Source of the DNA: Sphaerosporella brunnea
Taxonomy: Eukaryota > Ascomycota > Pezizomycetes > Pezizales > Pyronemataceae
Reading direction: 5' to 3'
DNA: 64,000 bases
NCBI GenBank assembly: GCA_008704415.1
Contig: VXIS01000060.1
Span: forward strand, 62,001 to 126,000
This document shows positions 31,576 to 42,074 of this stretch, piece by piece (within the stretch, counting starts at the first letter, position 1; the number at the start of each line of letters is the position of its first letter). The position numbers and the translations under genes are program-made. The notes beneath the pieces are model-generated. The model made no database searches. It saw nothing but the letters and a program-made list of their open reading frames with translations, and was not told the origin of the DNA.

Positions 31576-32799
31576 ATGGCACCTCCCGGCGCGCGCAGCG
31601 CCACCACGCCCACGCTCAGCCAACTAAAATGGGTGCTCCTGCTCACGCTGCTCGCCCTTCTCTGGCGCACAATAACTACGCGCTCGCCGTTCTTCCTAAT
31701 ACCGCCAGTGCCGTCTCTAAAACCGCCGCATACCTGCCGCGTCTATCACCAGCCACTCCTCTCGTGCGCATCCTTCACCGCGCTCCCGTCCTCGCCGCTG
31801 CTACTGCTCTCCTGCGGTGAGCTGTGGGTGTTTGATCCCACCGCCCCCGAGACCCCGCCGAGGCTGGTGGTGTTTACGAGCCTGGACGCCACGCGCGATT
31901 TTAGGCTGGGGGATGTTGTGGCGGTTTCTGCCGCCGGGGCGGGGGAGTACCGGGTGTTTGCTGTCAACCATGCGGAGGGAGGTGGGAGGGTAGAGGTGCT
32001 GGATTTAGATCTGGACCTCTCCTCCGCTGAAGCACGGCATGTCGCTACTATCCGCCACCCAGCAATCCACAGCCCGCACGGCATCGCCGCGCTGAACGCG
32101 TCTGCGTTTTTTTACACGAATGATTTTGCGTTTGCGGGGAGCGGGAGCGGGAGCGGGAGGGCTGGGGTAGTGGCTGAGGCGCTCACGGCGGCGCCGGGGG
32201 GCAGCTTGGGGCTTGCTGTACTCACGCCGGAGGGCGCCGAGGTGACCACTGTTGCGCGATTGGCGGCTGCGAAAGGTGTCGCGGTCGATACCCGGGGAAA
32301 CAAGGTCTATGCTGTTTCTGCCGTGAAGGGCGTTTACGCCTTCTCCTACGACCCGGCTAACCCCGCGCTCACCATGTCAAAGCCCGAGTTTTTGCGCACC
32401 GCCGTGTTGGGTGAGAACCTCGTATTCTCGGAGGAATCGGGCGAGCTGTTTCTCAGCGGCGGTACATCGCTTCGCGGACTTCTTGGTGGAGAGGAGGAGA
32501 AGGTGGCGGTGGAACAGGCGGGGCGGGAAAGCATCACCGCGCGCCTCGTCAAAGACGGGAAGCCAAGGGATTTCGCGAACGCGGGCCTGCGCAGGGAGGA
32601 ATGGCGCTGGGAATCGGTGTTTGCGGACGATGGAAGCTTTTATGGAGATGTTTCCACCGGCGCTGTGTTGAAAGCCGGTGGTGCGTTTGTGGCCACTGCC
32701 AGCAGGCAGCGCGGTGTGCTGGTTTGTAGAGATGTGCCGATTAGGCATGACGACGAGAAACTGCAGGAAGAACAGACGTTGGGGAGGGATGAGTTGTGA
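31576..32799 (+). CDS. Paraoxonase/arylesterase-like beta-propeller protein, membrane-anchored
   Basis: A single-exon gene, 407 residues. A hydrophobic segment at about residues 18-31 (LKWVLLLTLLALLW) should act as a signal anchor, placing the rest in the secretory lumen or outside. The body resembles the PON/SMP-30 six-bladed propeller: RVFAVNHAEGGGRVEVLDLDL followed by TIRHPAIHSPHGIAAL and FFYTNDF matches the paraoxonase order (calcium-site Asn/Asp and HP...N.I). Enzymes of this group are calcium-dependent lactonases or esterases; the substrate here cannot be predicted. A (GS)n linker occurs near residue 193. The N-terminal methionine follows a short, CA-rich leader. Assignment is by fold-level resemblance. 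Confidence 0.7.
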   Translation: MAPPGARSATTPTLSQLKWVLLLTLLALLWRTITTRSPFFLIPPVPSLKPPHTCRVYHQPLLSCASFTALPSSPLLLLSCGELWVFDPTAPETPPRLVVFTSLDATRDFRLGDVVAVSAAGAGEYRVFAVNHAEGGGRVEVLDLDLDLSSAEARHVATIRHPAIHSPHGIAALNASAFFYTNDFAFAGSGSGSGRAGVVAEALTAAPGGSLGLAVLTPEGAEVTTVARLAAAKGVAVDTRGNKVYAVSAVKGVYAFSYDPANPALTMSKPEFLRTAVLGENLVFSEESGELFLSGGTSLRGLLGGEEEKVAVEQAGRESITARLVKDGKPRDFANAGLRREEWRWESVFADDGSFYGDVSTGAVLKAGGAFVATASRQRGVLVCRDVPIRHDDEKLQEEQTLGRDEL

Positions 32800-33089
32800 T
32801 GTGATCTTGTGTTTTTTTTTTGTTTTTTTTTGCTATGAAGCGTGTAAAAATACGGCTTCTTTCTGGATAGCAATGTGCGAGTGCTTTGCTGTGAACCGTC
32901 TCCGGCGGAGAATTCACGGGCGGAGAAGAACCAGTAGATTCGGCAGAGGAGAACCATGTGGGGCATGTTAACGCTGAGTCAACGATGTTCTCGGAGATGG
33001 TGCTCAATAAACAACACTGGTGACTGGTATTCTATATCTATATTATCTCACAGGGCAATCCATCCCCCAATCTACACACCACACTGAAT

Positions 33090-34184
33090 CTACGTAGACT
33101 TCCGGTGCATAACCCCCGCGCCCGCCTGGTGACTCGGGAAGATCAGAGTGTCCGCAACAACAACATTCTCCCTTCTCCCCGCCACAAACACCACAACCTC
33201 CGCAATATCCTCAGGAGTAAGCGGATCAACGCCCCTACATTCAATCATCATAATCAGCCTTTCCCTCTTGCCCAAGACCCTTTCCCACCAGGGAAAAAAG
33301 TGGCAAGCAACTTACTGATAAACCGCATCCGCCTTCTTCTTATCCCCATAAAACCTCACGACCGAGAACTCCGTTTCGACCTGTCCAGGATCGATTTCCA
33401 TGACCCTAATACGGGTAGCGATAAGCTCCTTCCTCAACGAGTCTGAGAAGCTCCGGACCGCGGCTTTGCTCGCGCAATAGATTGCGCCGCCTGCGTACGG
33501 CTCGCGCCCGGCGATGCTACCGATGTTGATGATGTCCCCCTTGGATCCGCGGGCGTGGAAGAGGCGGAGGATTTGTTGGGTTAGCTGTGAGAGAGATGGG
33601 TTAGTGTGGGATGCAGTATGGTAGGGGGAAGAGGGGGGGGGGGGGTCACATTGATGAGTCCGAGAACGTTGGTTGTGATCATGATGTTGATGTCTTCGTC
33701 TTTGATCTCGCCGACTTTGTCCACGCCTTTGACGAGGCCTCTGTCCAGCAGCAACCATCAGCGGCCACCAATTTCGCAAGAGGAAGCGGTAGAACAGTAG
33801 GAGCCCATACGCATTGTTAACCAACACATCCACGGCCCTCCACTCCTCGGGCAGGGAGGAGCCCACAAACTCCGCCACCTGCTTCTGGTCGGCCACATCC
33901 AGCATAACCGGCAAGACCTTGGTGCGGCCCTGACTCTCGCCCTCAATCTGCGCCGCAATCTCCCTCAGCGTATCGATCCGTCTCGCCGTAAGGATGAGCT
34001 TGATATCGGGCGCGGTGCGCGAGAACTCAAACGCCGTAGCTCGGCCAATTCCCGAGGATGCGCCCGTGATGAGCACCGTTTTTCCGGAGAGCCGCGCAGA
34101 CATGGCCGAGAGTGACATTGTGCGGAGGAGGAGGAGCTGCGGTGTGCGGTGTGAGAGTTTGCGCGCAAAGAACCGGTGGAGCAT
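33090..34184 (-). CDS. Short-chain dehydrogenase/reductase (YMR226C/serine 3-dehydrogenase type)
   Basis: NADP-dependent oxidoreductase of the classical SDR family, probably acting on 3-hydroxy acids or similar alcohols as in the yeast YMR226C group. Four exons: 33811-34184, 33650-33740, 33316-33584, 33090-33234; 292 residues. Cofactor motif TGASSGIG at 40-47, then LVNNAG completed across the first intron, NVLGLIN, INIGSIAG (catalytic Ser) and YCASK (catalytic Tyr/Lys). EIDPGQVETEFSVVRFYGD and the final DTLIFPSHQAG are typical of this subgroup. Introns are 70, 65 and 81 nt. The first Met (MLHRFFARKLSHR) gives a basic leader that could be a mitochondrial presequence; Met23 or Met28 are alternatives matching the usual cytosolic start. 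Confidence 0.9.
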
Positions 34185-34699
34185 GAAGGAGAGGGGATTA
34201 ACTATACCTCGGAGCTTTCTAAAGGTGGGGGGGTAATGACACTAGTCACAGTGCATCGCTCGCCATCTCTCAACACCTCCGTCTCACAAAGTCGCGATGT
34301 AGCACAACTTTCTCCTCCGCGACGCGATGGAATGCCATCCAACCAATTGCAACGTTACAGCAACCTCGCACAAAGCCAATCGAATGGCGACCTGCATTTT
34401 CCTTGCGACCAATCAATCACCAGCAGCAGGCCTGGCCAGCAAAAACCCCCAAGCAAAGCGAGCGCGAGATCGCTGCCTATCCAGCTCTACCGCGTGGAGT
34501 TTCCCACGGGACTTGCCCGGGCCCATGGTACTCTCTAATCAATTGGGTGTTTTGTTTGACGTTCGGGTCATATCAAAGGCGGGGGCGGGGAAACGAGCCA
34601 CAGCGAGTCACGTGCAATGCGTGGCTGGCCAGGCGACAACCGTCTCACGCGACCGTCGCGAGTCGCGACATCCCTCCGCGACCTTCCGGAGCCAACACC
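34185..34699. promoter_or_regulatory. Divergent promoter, SDR / MHF1
   Basis: A 515-bp region between divergent starts. It has a CCAAT-box-like CCAATCA near 34408. Frames crossing it are not supported as genes. Confidence 0.5.
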
Positions 34700-35245
34700 A
34701 TGGCAACTGACGAGAATGACGGCAACTACCGAGACGTAATCCACCAGCTCCATCGGCCAAAACAGAGCTAACTGGACGCTACTCTGCAGAGGCTGAAGTC
34801 GGCTCTCTGGTACAGCGTGGGCAAGGCCGTCGACAACGAATCGATGAGACTACGCGTCAATGCAACGCCGCAATTCATCGCTGCCTTGGCCGAGCTGGTG
34901 TTCACGCAAGCCGGTACGTCGATGTTCCCGTGCGGAGCCCGTAGGTGGATGGAGAGCTCACACGTGAACAGACAATGTTGCGAAAGACCTCGAGTCGTTT
35001 GCACAGTCAGTGCAGCCGTCGATTTTTACGCATCGTGAGCCGTACTGATTCAGAGATTCTCCAGCCACGCCAACCGAAGCGCAATTTCTACTGCCGACGT
35101 TCTCTTGCTCGCGCGACGTAACGAAGATCTAGGGACGGTCCTAGAGAACTTCATCAGCGATGACAAGGCGGAACGCGAGCGTGAAAGTGTGGCTACCAAA
35201 GGCAAAGGAAAGGCAGCGGCCGGTAAAGGAAGGGGGAAGAAGTGA
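34700..35245 (+). CDS. MHF1: Histone-fold protein CENP-S/MHF1
   Basis: Partner of CENP-X/MHF2; the pair binds DNA with FANCM-type helicases and also sits at kinetochores. Four exons: 34700-34735, 34790-34913, 34972-35005, 35065-35245; 124 residues, close to fungal orthologues. Splicing yields RLKSALWYSVGKAVD, LRVNATPQFIAALAELVFTQ, NVAKDLESFAHHANRS and STADVLLLARRNEDL, the continuous CENP-S histone fold. The tail is Lys/Gly-rich (KGKGKAAAGKGRGKK). Intron 1 has the branch site GCTAAC. For intron 3, the CCAG acceptor at 35061-35064 is preferred: it restores a gap-free alignment with the family and closes the frame. Unspliced, no frame covers the protein, so ORF scanning misses it. Confidence 0.9.
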
Positions 35246-35821
35246 AAGAATCTACCCCGGAGGGCCTTACACCCCATACAGCGTAGTCGAAGCAAACACA
35301 TGACCCAGGAAAAGTATTTCTCTTTCAACGTCTGGCAGTATTAATACCGATCGACAAGAGGCTACTGTAATTACGAGCCAAATATCAGATGACATAAAAA
35401 ACAAGGCTGAAAGGAGGACACTCCGGGGATTTAAATCAGTACTCTGTCAAATGGCTACGGCTAACAGTGTTGAGGCGGTGTTGATGATGGACATCACCGT
35501 CAAAGCTCGCACAAAGAATACGTGTTTACAAACCCCTTCCACTCTTCACCTTCACGCGGGCAATAGACACCTGAAGCCAAGGCAGCAGAGAAAGCAACAT
35601 CGGGCTTGCTCTTAGCACCGAGTTCAGGAAGTGGGACGGCGTGAGAAGATACATAACGTCACATTGGATCACTCGCCCGCAAGCCAGCCACCATCATCAC
35701 CTTCGAAAATCTGCCGTGCTACGCAATGCCGTCGCACAATCATGCCCGGAGGAGTGTATAAACGGCAACGCTCAGCCCAACTCTTAACCATCCACAACCA
35801 CGACCACGACCCACTCCCGCC
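35246..35821. promoter_or_regulatory. Promoter region of the polyQ gene
   Basis: Includes MHF1 3' sequence and a TATAAA at 35757-35762, 60 bp before the ATG at 35822, with a CA/CT-rich leader between. Confidence 0.6.
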
Positions 35822-36227
35822 ATGCACCCCTCGCACCGCTATTCGCAACCGGCCCCACGGCAGCAATTCTACCCCGACGACGTGCAGCACTATCAGCGGC
35901 CCGTCTACGCCGCTCCGACCTCCTACCCTCCGCAGCTGCCATCGCCGCAGCAGTACCCTCCGCCGGGCCCGCAGCAATTCTACCAGCAGCAATATGTACC
36001 CTACTCGCCGCCTCCTCCGCCTCCTCCTCCGCGCGAAATCGACGAGGAAGCTTTCTACGGCGTGCCTCACCGCAGCACCACGGTAGCAACGCACACCACC
36101 TTCAGGTTGAATGGGACGCAATACCGGCCTCCGCCCCAGCGTCGCCACTTCTCGGAAGATGTAAGCGCTGCTTATCGCCTGCAGGAGCAGCAGCGACAAC
36201 TCCGAAACGCGGAACAGGAGATGCAAC

Positions 36228-36309
<82 letters not shown>

Positions 36310-37399
36310 GCAACAGCAAGAGCAAAAGCAGAAAAGGAAAGTCTCAGAGACGTCATCTCGACTATTAAGAGTAGTGAGAAGACTGTCGCCTGCTCCTCCA
36401 CCCACTTCGACTACTCCTACAGAAGCCCCACAGCCGCGTCGCGTCTCGCGTTCACCTGGCTCGCCTGTAAGCCCCCAACAGCTAACGCACTACTCTTCCA
36501 TTTCCGGCACCACCGTGCTCACTCCTCCCTCGACGGGCGCAATTCCTTACTCCCCTCGCTCGCCCGGATCGGTGTCTTACAGCTCCAGCACCTACTCCTC
36601 TCCTTCGTCGTGGGGCTCTCTCTTCACACCTTCCCCATCACGCACGCAGCCACCAATCGCAACACCGAAACTGACGCGCCTCCTGACCAGCATCGCGACG
36701 TACCTCAGTGCGCTGCCACCAGAGACGGAGGCGGTGGTAACGCGCGAGAAGCTAGCGCACTACTACAGAGCCTTCTCGCCGCACCACGCGGAGCTCGACC
36801 ATCGCGGGGAATATCTGGGCGCCGCGTCGCTGAAGGGGCTGGAAAGGCTCTGGAAGTGGCTCGGGTGCAATTACTATCTGATACCGGCGGGCGAGGAACT
36901 ACACCCCGCACTGACAGCGTCGGGCTTCGTGAGGTGGTGCACAGTCCAGCTGCTGCTGTGTCCGGATCTGGAAGTCGGCGTCCTGGACACGCTGCTGAAA
37001 CAGGTGGAGCTGCGGGATCCGGAAACGCCTTCGTTGATTTGGCCTAGAGGTATGGATCGCGACGCTGTCGGCGGCGTTGATCCCGTTGCCGGCTCGGAAT
37101 GGGCGAAATGGTGGACGGTGTTGTTGCAGCCGGATGCCAGTGAGCAGGGGAGCGAACTGGAGCGGCAGGTGGAGGCGTTGAAGAAGAGGGTCCGCGAGCT
37201 CGAGGAGGAGGCTAAGGCCAGGGGAGAGGCGGAGGATGAGGTTGAGAGGCTGACGAGAGAAATCATGGCTGCGAGGCTGGGAGAGCAGGCGGATAGTCCC
37301 CAAAGTCCGGTCGGCCGCTGTGGACGCTGTCAAAAGCAGTGGTGCGAGTGTCCTGATGAGGAGGACTCGCAGGCGGGAAGGGGCAGACGCAGGGCTTGA
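35822..37399 (+). CDS. PolyQ, Pro-rich protein with a DUF7514-like domain
   Basis: A single-exon gene, 525 residues. Residues 1-80 are Pro/Gln/Tyr-rich and include PPPPPPPP. A pure run of 30 Gln sits at about 137-166. The next part is a Ser/Pro/Thr-rich linker. A folded domain at about 280-400 (LTRLLTSIATYLSALP, VTREKLAHYYRAF, LERLWKWLGCNYYLIPAG, ALTASGFVRWCTVQLLLCPD) matches my recollection of the fungal DUF7514 domain. A coiled coil follows at about 438-487, then a C-terminal CGRCQKQWCEC cluster that may bind zinc. Function unknown; low-complexity flanks suggest a scaffold or condensate-type protein. Confidence 0.75.
36230..36319 (+). repeat. CAG/CAA repeat encoding 30 glutamines
   Basis: Thirty consecutive Gln codons, mostly CAG with interspersed CAA. 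The interruptions usually stabilise such tracts. The tract is expected to vary in length between strains. Confidence 0.95.
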
Positions 37400-37867
37400 G
37401 AGTGCGTGGGTTTCTTTGTTTTATCCGTTTCATGTAAATACCCCCAGCATTGTTGTAGTTGGCTAGCATTTGTGAGGTTGTTACATGCACACAAGATGCT
37501 TCGCTATGCATTCGATTGATTGATATATCCCGACATCTCGGAGCACGGAATCTACAGAGAATATCAATATCACCAAAGGGAAACCCATTTCTTTCATGTC
37601 ACAACATACGCTTGAACTTTTGAGCAACCCCCAACAAGCCGTGACAAATGGAAAACAGGTTAACAAAAGAAAAAAGAACCGATTCGCCCGCTACCCACCA
37701 GAGCAGTGTATATGATCAAGCCAGAGAGAAAGAAAAGAAAAAAAAAGACCAACTCCCCGAATGCCCAAACCGATCATGACAACAAGATTAAGCACCCCAA
37801 GGAAAGGAATGATCTCGGTCTATTAGTGCGCCGGCGCCGGGTGGTTAGTACCTCTGGAATGGCCTCC
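37400..37867. other. Intergenic between convergent genes
   Basis: Holds the 3' regions of the polyQ gene and TRL1. No gene seen; A-rich stretch at about 37720-37750. Confidence 0.5.
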
Positions 37868-40246
37868 CTAAGGCCTCCTAGAGTGCTTCACAGCCTTCAC
37901 AGTGCCCACAAACTCGATTCCACCCGGGATGGCGATCTGCTCATTTTCATGTTCCTTCTTAAGCTTGCCGGTCAACATGTCGTTGGCCTCCTTGGGCTTG
38001 ACATTGCGGTCCACCGTTCCGATCGTAATGTGCGGGACCTCATTGGTGCACTCCCACTCGGGACTGAGGATCTTTGCCACGATCGCCATGACGCGGCCGT
38101 CCCATACCAGCTGCTGAAGAACCACCTTCGCCTTGCCCATAGGGTCCTCGGCCTTCTTCTCACTGTATAGCTTCTCGTACTTTTCCCACAGCTGCGGGTA
38201 CTGTGGCTTAGCTGAGCGGTGAAAGAGGGTGATGTGGAACTCCGGTTGGACGCGCTTGGTGTTCATGAGTTGGTAGTAGAACGACCTCTTCTCTTCCGGC
38301 GCGGCTGAGAGGGCCTTGTCGATGGCGTCAATAACAATCTGGCGCGGGGCAGAGATAGAAAAATACTCAATGTCGATTTTCTTGGCTGACTGCTCAGACT
38401 TCTTTTGCTCCTTTTTCGGTTGGTTGTTGGAGGATTTGATTTCGTGCTTGACGGCGGGCTTGTACTCCTCGAAGGATGCCTTGATGGCAGCGTCCATCGC
38501 CTCGGCCGTGGGCATCTCTTTGACCAGCTGGGGGTACTTCTGATGGAGCTGTCTCACGACAGTCTCCAAGTTCTCGCGAGAGTCCTTGATGGGATCCAGA
38601 TCAATGACCAGGTCGAACAGAGAGTCGGGTCTTGATTCCACATCCACCGGCTGGAAACGGTTCATGAAGCCTTCCATAATACCCTCGATCTCGGCTCTGC
38701 CCTTGGAGGCAGCCTGGATGGTCTGGTGGTTGTCTCCGCGAGCAAATACACGCTCTCTGGTAGCCTGACGGATACGGTTCCTAAGCGCTCTATCGTCGAT
38801 GCCGTCGTAGTGGACATAGTGCAGGGCAACGAAACGGGCGTCCTGGACTGAGATGTCGTCGAACAACTGCTGACGCTCCCGCTTCTGATGGTTGTTTCTA
38901 TCCGCAATCACAACAGGCAAGTTCACGAGGCTCATGGCACACGCAGTCGCAAAGGCCAATGGCTTCTTGCCCCTGGTGGTGATGTTGTCGTTCTGCTGGT
39001 GGCCCCAATTGAAGAGCTTGGTTAGCGCGTGAGCAACTGTGGTTTTGCCACATCCGATGGTGGCGATTGGAACCAAGATGAGCTTGGTAATAGAACCAGC
39101 CTCCGCCTCTGCATCCTTGATGATGTCGGCACCAGTCAGCCCTCGCTGCTCCAGGAATGCGTTACGCAACTTGATGATGCCATGGTTCCTCTGGTAAGCC
39201 GCAGATGCACTCTTGTTCTGGGTAAAGTATCCAGCAGCGAATTTGAGGTAATCTTCTGTGATACCCTTGTGCGTCCTGTACTTTGGCTGCCTGCCGGCGA
39301 TGAGGGCCTTGGTGCACTCCCGCCACTGCCGGTACAGCAGGTAAGGCTCCTCGAACTTGAATTTGAAGAACCAGTCATGCCAATCGGGATCATTAGGCCC
39401 GTTGCGCGCTTTGCACCGGATCACAAAGCCTTCAACATCTTTTCCATCCCAGGAACCAGTCTCCGCCGCCTCCTCCAAGAACTTTCTCAGATCCGCAACC
39501 TTCTCTTTCATCAGATAGTCGATCTTCCGGAAGGCCCACTCGTCGGCGAATTTGTGAACTTCTTCCATTGAGTAGGTGGCAAAATCCTTAAGGTTCAGGT
39601 TGATGCCATGCAAGTACAATCCCGCGCGGTCACCCTCGTACTCCAGAATGTGCTCCTCGAAGGAATCGTCACACAGCTCGGCCACAGCGGTAGCATTAGC
39701 GTTGAACAGGGTCAAAGCGAGGTCCTTGCGCGTCCGTCCAATTTGAGCCAGCTGCTTGTCAACCCACCTCTCGCCGACAACCGCATGCGAAGCTTCCTCG
39801 CTACGGGATCCAATCGAGTGCTTGCTGCAAACCATCAAGGTTCCATCCGGCAGACCAGAGATGAAGATGATACAGCCGTTTTCCTTCACCGTCAGCTCGT
39901 ATGGGGCCTTGGTGTTTTGCTCAATCCAGTCCCACTTGGTGCGCGGGACCTCGTTGATGTTGAAGAACTTATCATATCCTCGCACAGCGATGCGGTAGTT
40001 CCCAGAAGTCTTGTCACGCCAGGTGAAGAGGCCGCGCGCAAAGGTTGGGAGGTCGCGCTTCTTGAAATCCTGCTCGGCGAACTTCCACGAGTCGACACTG
40101 TGGTCGGTGCCATCAATGCTGAACGAGGACTTCTTGCAAGAGAAGCCTTTTGCCTGCTTCTTGTCGGTGGCGGTATTGAGCTCATGCAGGAGAGTGTTAA
40201 TCTCCTTCGGGAGCTGCTGCTTGTTGAGGGTGATATCGGCCGACAT
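37868..40246 (-). CDS. TRL1: Fungal tRNA ligase, tripartite
   Basis: Essential enzyme that heals and seals tRNA exons after intron removal and, in fungi with an Ire1 pathway, HAC1-type mRNA. Single exon; 792 residues from the preferred start. Three activities in order: adenylyltransferase with nucleophile K121 in VKENGCIIF; polynucleotide kinase with P-loop IATIGCGKTT near residue 396; 2H cyclic phosphodiesterase with HITLFHR (about 670) and HITIGT (about 739). The start MSADITLNKQQLP at 40246 matches the beginning of the conserved region. The frame stays open upstream to an ATG at 40465, adding 73 residues (MLRRASTHRLSHNTTRSALR..., then 12 His). That leader is basic and free of acidic residues, so a longer isoform is possible but unproven. 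Confidence 0.94.
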   Translation of the reverse strand: MSADITLNKQQLPKEINTLLHELNTATDKKQAKGFSCKKSSFSIDGTDHSVDSWKFAEQDFKKRDLPTFARGLFTWRDKTSGNYRIAVRGYDKFFNINEVPRTKWDWIEQNTKAPYELTVKENGCIIFISGLPDGTLMVCSKHSIGSRSEEASHAVVGERWVDKQLAQIGRTRKDLALTLFNANATAVAELCDDSFEEHILEYEGDRAGLYLHGINLNLKDFATYSMEEVHKFADEWAFRKIDYLMKEKVADLRKFLEEAAETGSWDGKDVEGFVIRCKARNGPNDPDWHDWFFKFKFEEPYLLYRQWRECTKALIAGRQPKYRTHKGITEDYLKFAAGYFTQNKSASAAYQRNHGIIKLRNAFLEQRGLTGADIIKDAEAEAGSITKLILVPIATIGCGKTTVAHALTKLFNWGHQQNDNITTRGKKPLAFATACAMSLVNLPVVIADRNNHQKRERQQLFDDISVQDARFVALHYVHYDGIDDRALRNRIRQATRERVFARGDNHQTIQAASKGRAEIEGIMEGFMNRFQPVDVESRPDSLFDLVIDLDPIKDSRENLETVVRQLHQKYPQLVKEMPTAEAMDAAIKASFEEYKPAVKHEIKSSNNQPKKEQKKSEQSAKKIDIEYFSISAPRQIVIDAIDKALSAAPEEKRSFYYQLMNTKRVQPEFHITLFHRSAKPQYPQLWEKYEKLYSEKKAEDPMGKAKVVLQQLVWDGRVMAIVAKILSPEWECTNEVPHITIGTVDRNVKPKEANDMLTGKLKKEHENEQIAIPGGIEFVGTVKAVKHSRRP

Positions 40247-40296
40247 GGTGTGAATTCTGGAGCGAAGATGGGGGAGGTGTCGAGGGTGGAGGTGAA

Positions 40297-40335
40297 GGTG
40301 GTGGTGGTGGTGGTGGTGGTGGTGGTGGTGGTGGT
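40297..40335. repeat. (GGT)13 microsatellite
   Basis: Thirteen GGT units on the plus strand; on the minus strand it is a (CAC)n tract in the 5' region of TRL1 that would encode poly-His if the upstream start at 40465 is used. Confidence 0.9.
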
Positions 40336-40609
40336 AGTTTATATTGGTGGTGCAGCAGTGGTGGGGGGGTCGCGGGGAAAGATGAGAGAGGACGCTAGCG
40401 TGTAAGCGTAAGGCTGAGCGGGTGGTGTTGTGAGACAAGCGATGAGTCGACGCACGTCGCAGCATGGTGGGGTGGTTGATGGCGTTGCAGAGAAGAAAGA
40501 AACAATCATAAACCCAGAGAAGAAAAGTTGCTGCTACTCACTCGCGCAAATGGTTAATGCATTATTAGGGCTGTCCAAGCGAATGCTTCCTTGTAACAAC
40601 TATGCACTC

Positions 40610-40905
40610 GGGCGCAAAGTCCGCAAAGCACACGTTCTAGGCTGAGAAGGGGAATCTGAGTGCTCTTTGATGATTGAAACACTGAGGGACAAAAGTCGGA
40701 TAGCTTGATTAGAAGCATGATCTGCAGAAAGATATCGATGCTGGAGGCAATGCAATGCCGCATTAGAGTAGATGGAAACATATTGGAGTAGATCGAAAAC
40801 AAGTTGCCCGACTTTTGTGTTTTAATCGTCAAAGAGCACTCAGATTCCCCTAATCAGCCTACGAGCAGTGTGCTTTGCCACTCGGACTGCCCGACTTTGG
40901 CTGTA
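40610..40905. repeat. Long imperfect inverted repeat (hairpin/MITE-like)
   Basis: Two arms of about 90-100 bp in opposite orientation. Their core, 22 bp starting GGGGAATCTGAGTGCTC, is identical at 40649-40670 and 40829-40850; flanking parts (GCAAAGCACAC, TAGGCTGA, ACAAAAGTCGG) also match with small indels. The spacer of about 160 bp contains two similar 17-bp direct repeats around AGTAGATSGAAA. Ends and target duplication could not be fixed. It is probably an old MITE. Confidence 0.7.
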
Positions 40906-41220
40906 TACTTAAGCACATATGATAGATACATCGCAAAAGAGTCGGGGCATCGATGGCGGAGTCCCTCAAATGTCCAGCACTCAAAGGTTTCACTGCCAAC
41001 AAAGCCGACGCTGGGTTGTCGGCTTTACTGTCCTGATTCAGAATACGAGTGAGTCAAAAGAAGTATGTACTTGATAGTTCCAGGTTCTAGTACAGGCTTT
41101 GTTTACGGCAGAGGCATCATCAAAGAAGAAACTCAAATTAAATATGAAACCGGAACCATTTTCTCCTCCCGCAGAGACTCCCCCCCCCCCCCTACGGACT
41201 GTGCACCCACACTCGTGCAC
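40906..41220. other. Intergenic
   Basis: No gene seen. Contains a short direct/inverted pair around CCGACGCTGGGTTGTCGGC (near 41007) and a C9 run near 41182. Confidence 0.45.
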
Positions 41221-42074
41221 TCAGTTCCTCGGCGCCAAACCCGGCACACCAGCATACCTCTCCTCTCTCTCCGTCTTGAAGAACAGCTGCAAGAAAAACT
41301 CTTTCTGATCCGCATCCCAATAAGTCCAAAACTTTCCCGGACTCCTATCGACCTCTTTCGCCTGAAGCTTGAAAGCAACCGTCTCATACGGCTCCGCCGC
41401 CACTAGCAGGTACTGAAAACTCTTATCCGGGGGCACCTCAACGCGCTGCTCGAACGCGCTCATGAACCGATATCGTGGCTTCGTCTCCGTGCCTATCTCT
41501 GGGTACTGCAGTTGAAACAACAATCCCAGCTGCCGTGTGACCGGATCTCGGATTTTGGTAATCTTGTAACCTTAACACAACGAATTAGAGAGTTCGGATT
41601 GTGAGATTGTGAAGAGGGAGAGGGGGGAAAAAAATACCAGGCCGCCCGATTTTTATCAAGTTCTTGCGAGGTGCGATCAGTTGCTGCCCAATCATCCCCT
41701 GCGGTAGCCCCGTTATTGGATCTAAATTCTTCCCCTCCTTAGCTTCACGGGCTGCTCGCCGAGCTAGGTTGGTCTGGTGCTTGCGGCCCTGGGTGTGCGC
41801 GAGGTAGGAGCCATCGTTTTGGTGGACGGTGAGGCAGAGACGACATTCGAAGGAGCCGACGTGGTTTCGAAAGCTGTATAAACACACGATATAAATCTCT
41901 GTCCATCATCATATAGCAAAGCAGTAGAGGGTCAAACAAGTAGGGATCTTTGTCAAGGTCGATGGTTTCCAAAGCGAGCTTGCGAAGTCGCTCGCGGCGG
42001 TCCTGGTTGGTGGCACTGTGGGAGGCTATGCCTCCACCGCCCATTTTTGAACCGACGCGTCCTTCGTAGGCCAT
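41221..42074 (-). CDS. PRP11: Splicing factor 3a subunit 2 (SF3A66/Prp11)
   Basis: U2 snRNP protein of the SF3a complex, needed for branch-site recognition. Three exons: 41938-42074, 41638-41873, 41221-41570; 240 residues. Begins MAYEGRVGSKMGGGGIASHSATN, the invariant family N-terminus. The matrin-type C2H2 finger follows splicing of intron 1 (SFECRLCLTVHQNDGSYLAHTQGRKHQ), then ARRAAREAKEG and IGRPGYKITKIRDPVTRQLGLLFQL. It ends shortly after the FWTYWDADQKEFFLQLFF block and lacks the Pro-rich tail of animal homologues, as is normal in fungi. Introns are 64 and 67 nt. It is divergent from the SRA gene. Confidence 0.94.

Noticed and set aside
35669..36325. Minus-strand frame with a long Leu run
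   Set aside because: It is the antisense reading of the CAG/CAA polyQ tract and Pro-rich region.
39608..40405. 265-codon plus-strand frame ending in a Val run
   Set aside because: Antisense of TRL1; the Val run is the GGT microsatellite read in another frame.
37868..40465. Upstream Met at 40465 as the TRL1 start
   Set aside because: Conserved sequence begins at the Met at 40246; the upstream part is low-complexity. Kept only as a possible isoform.
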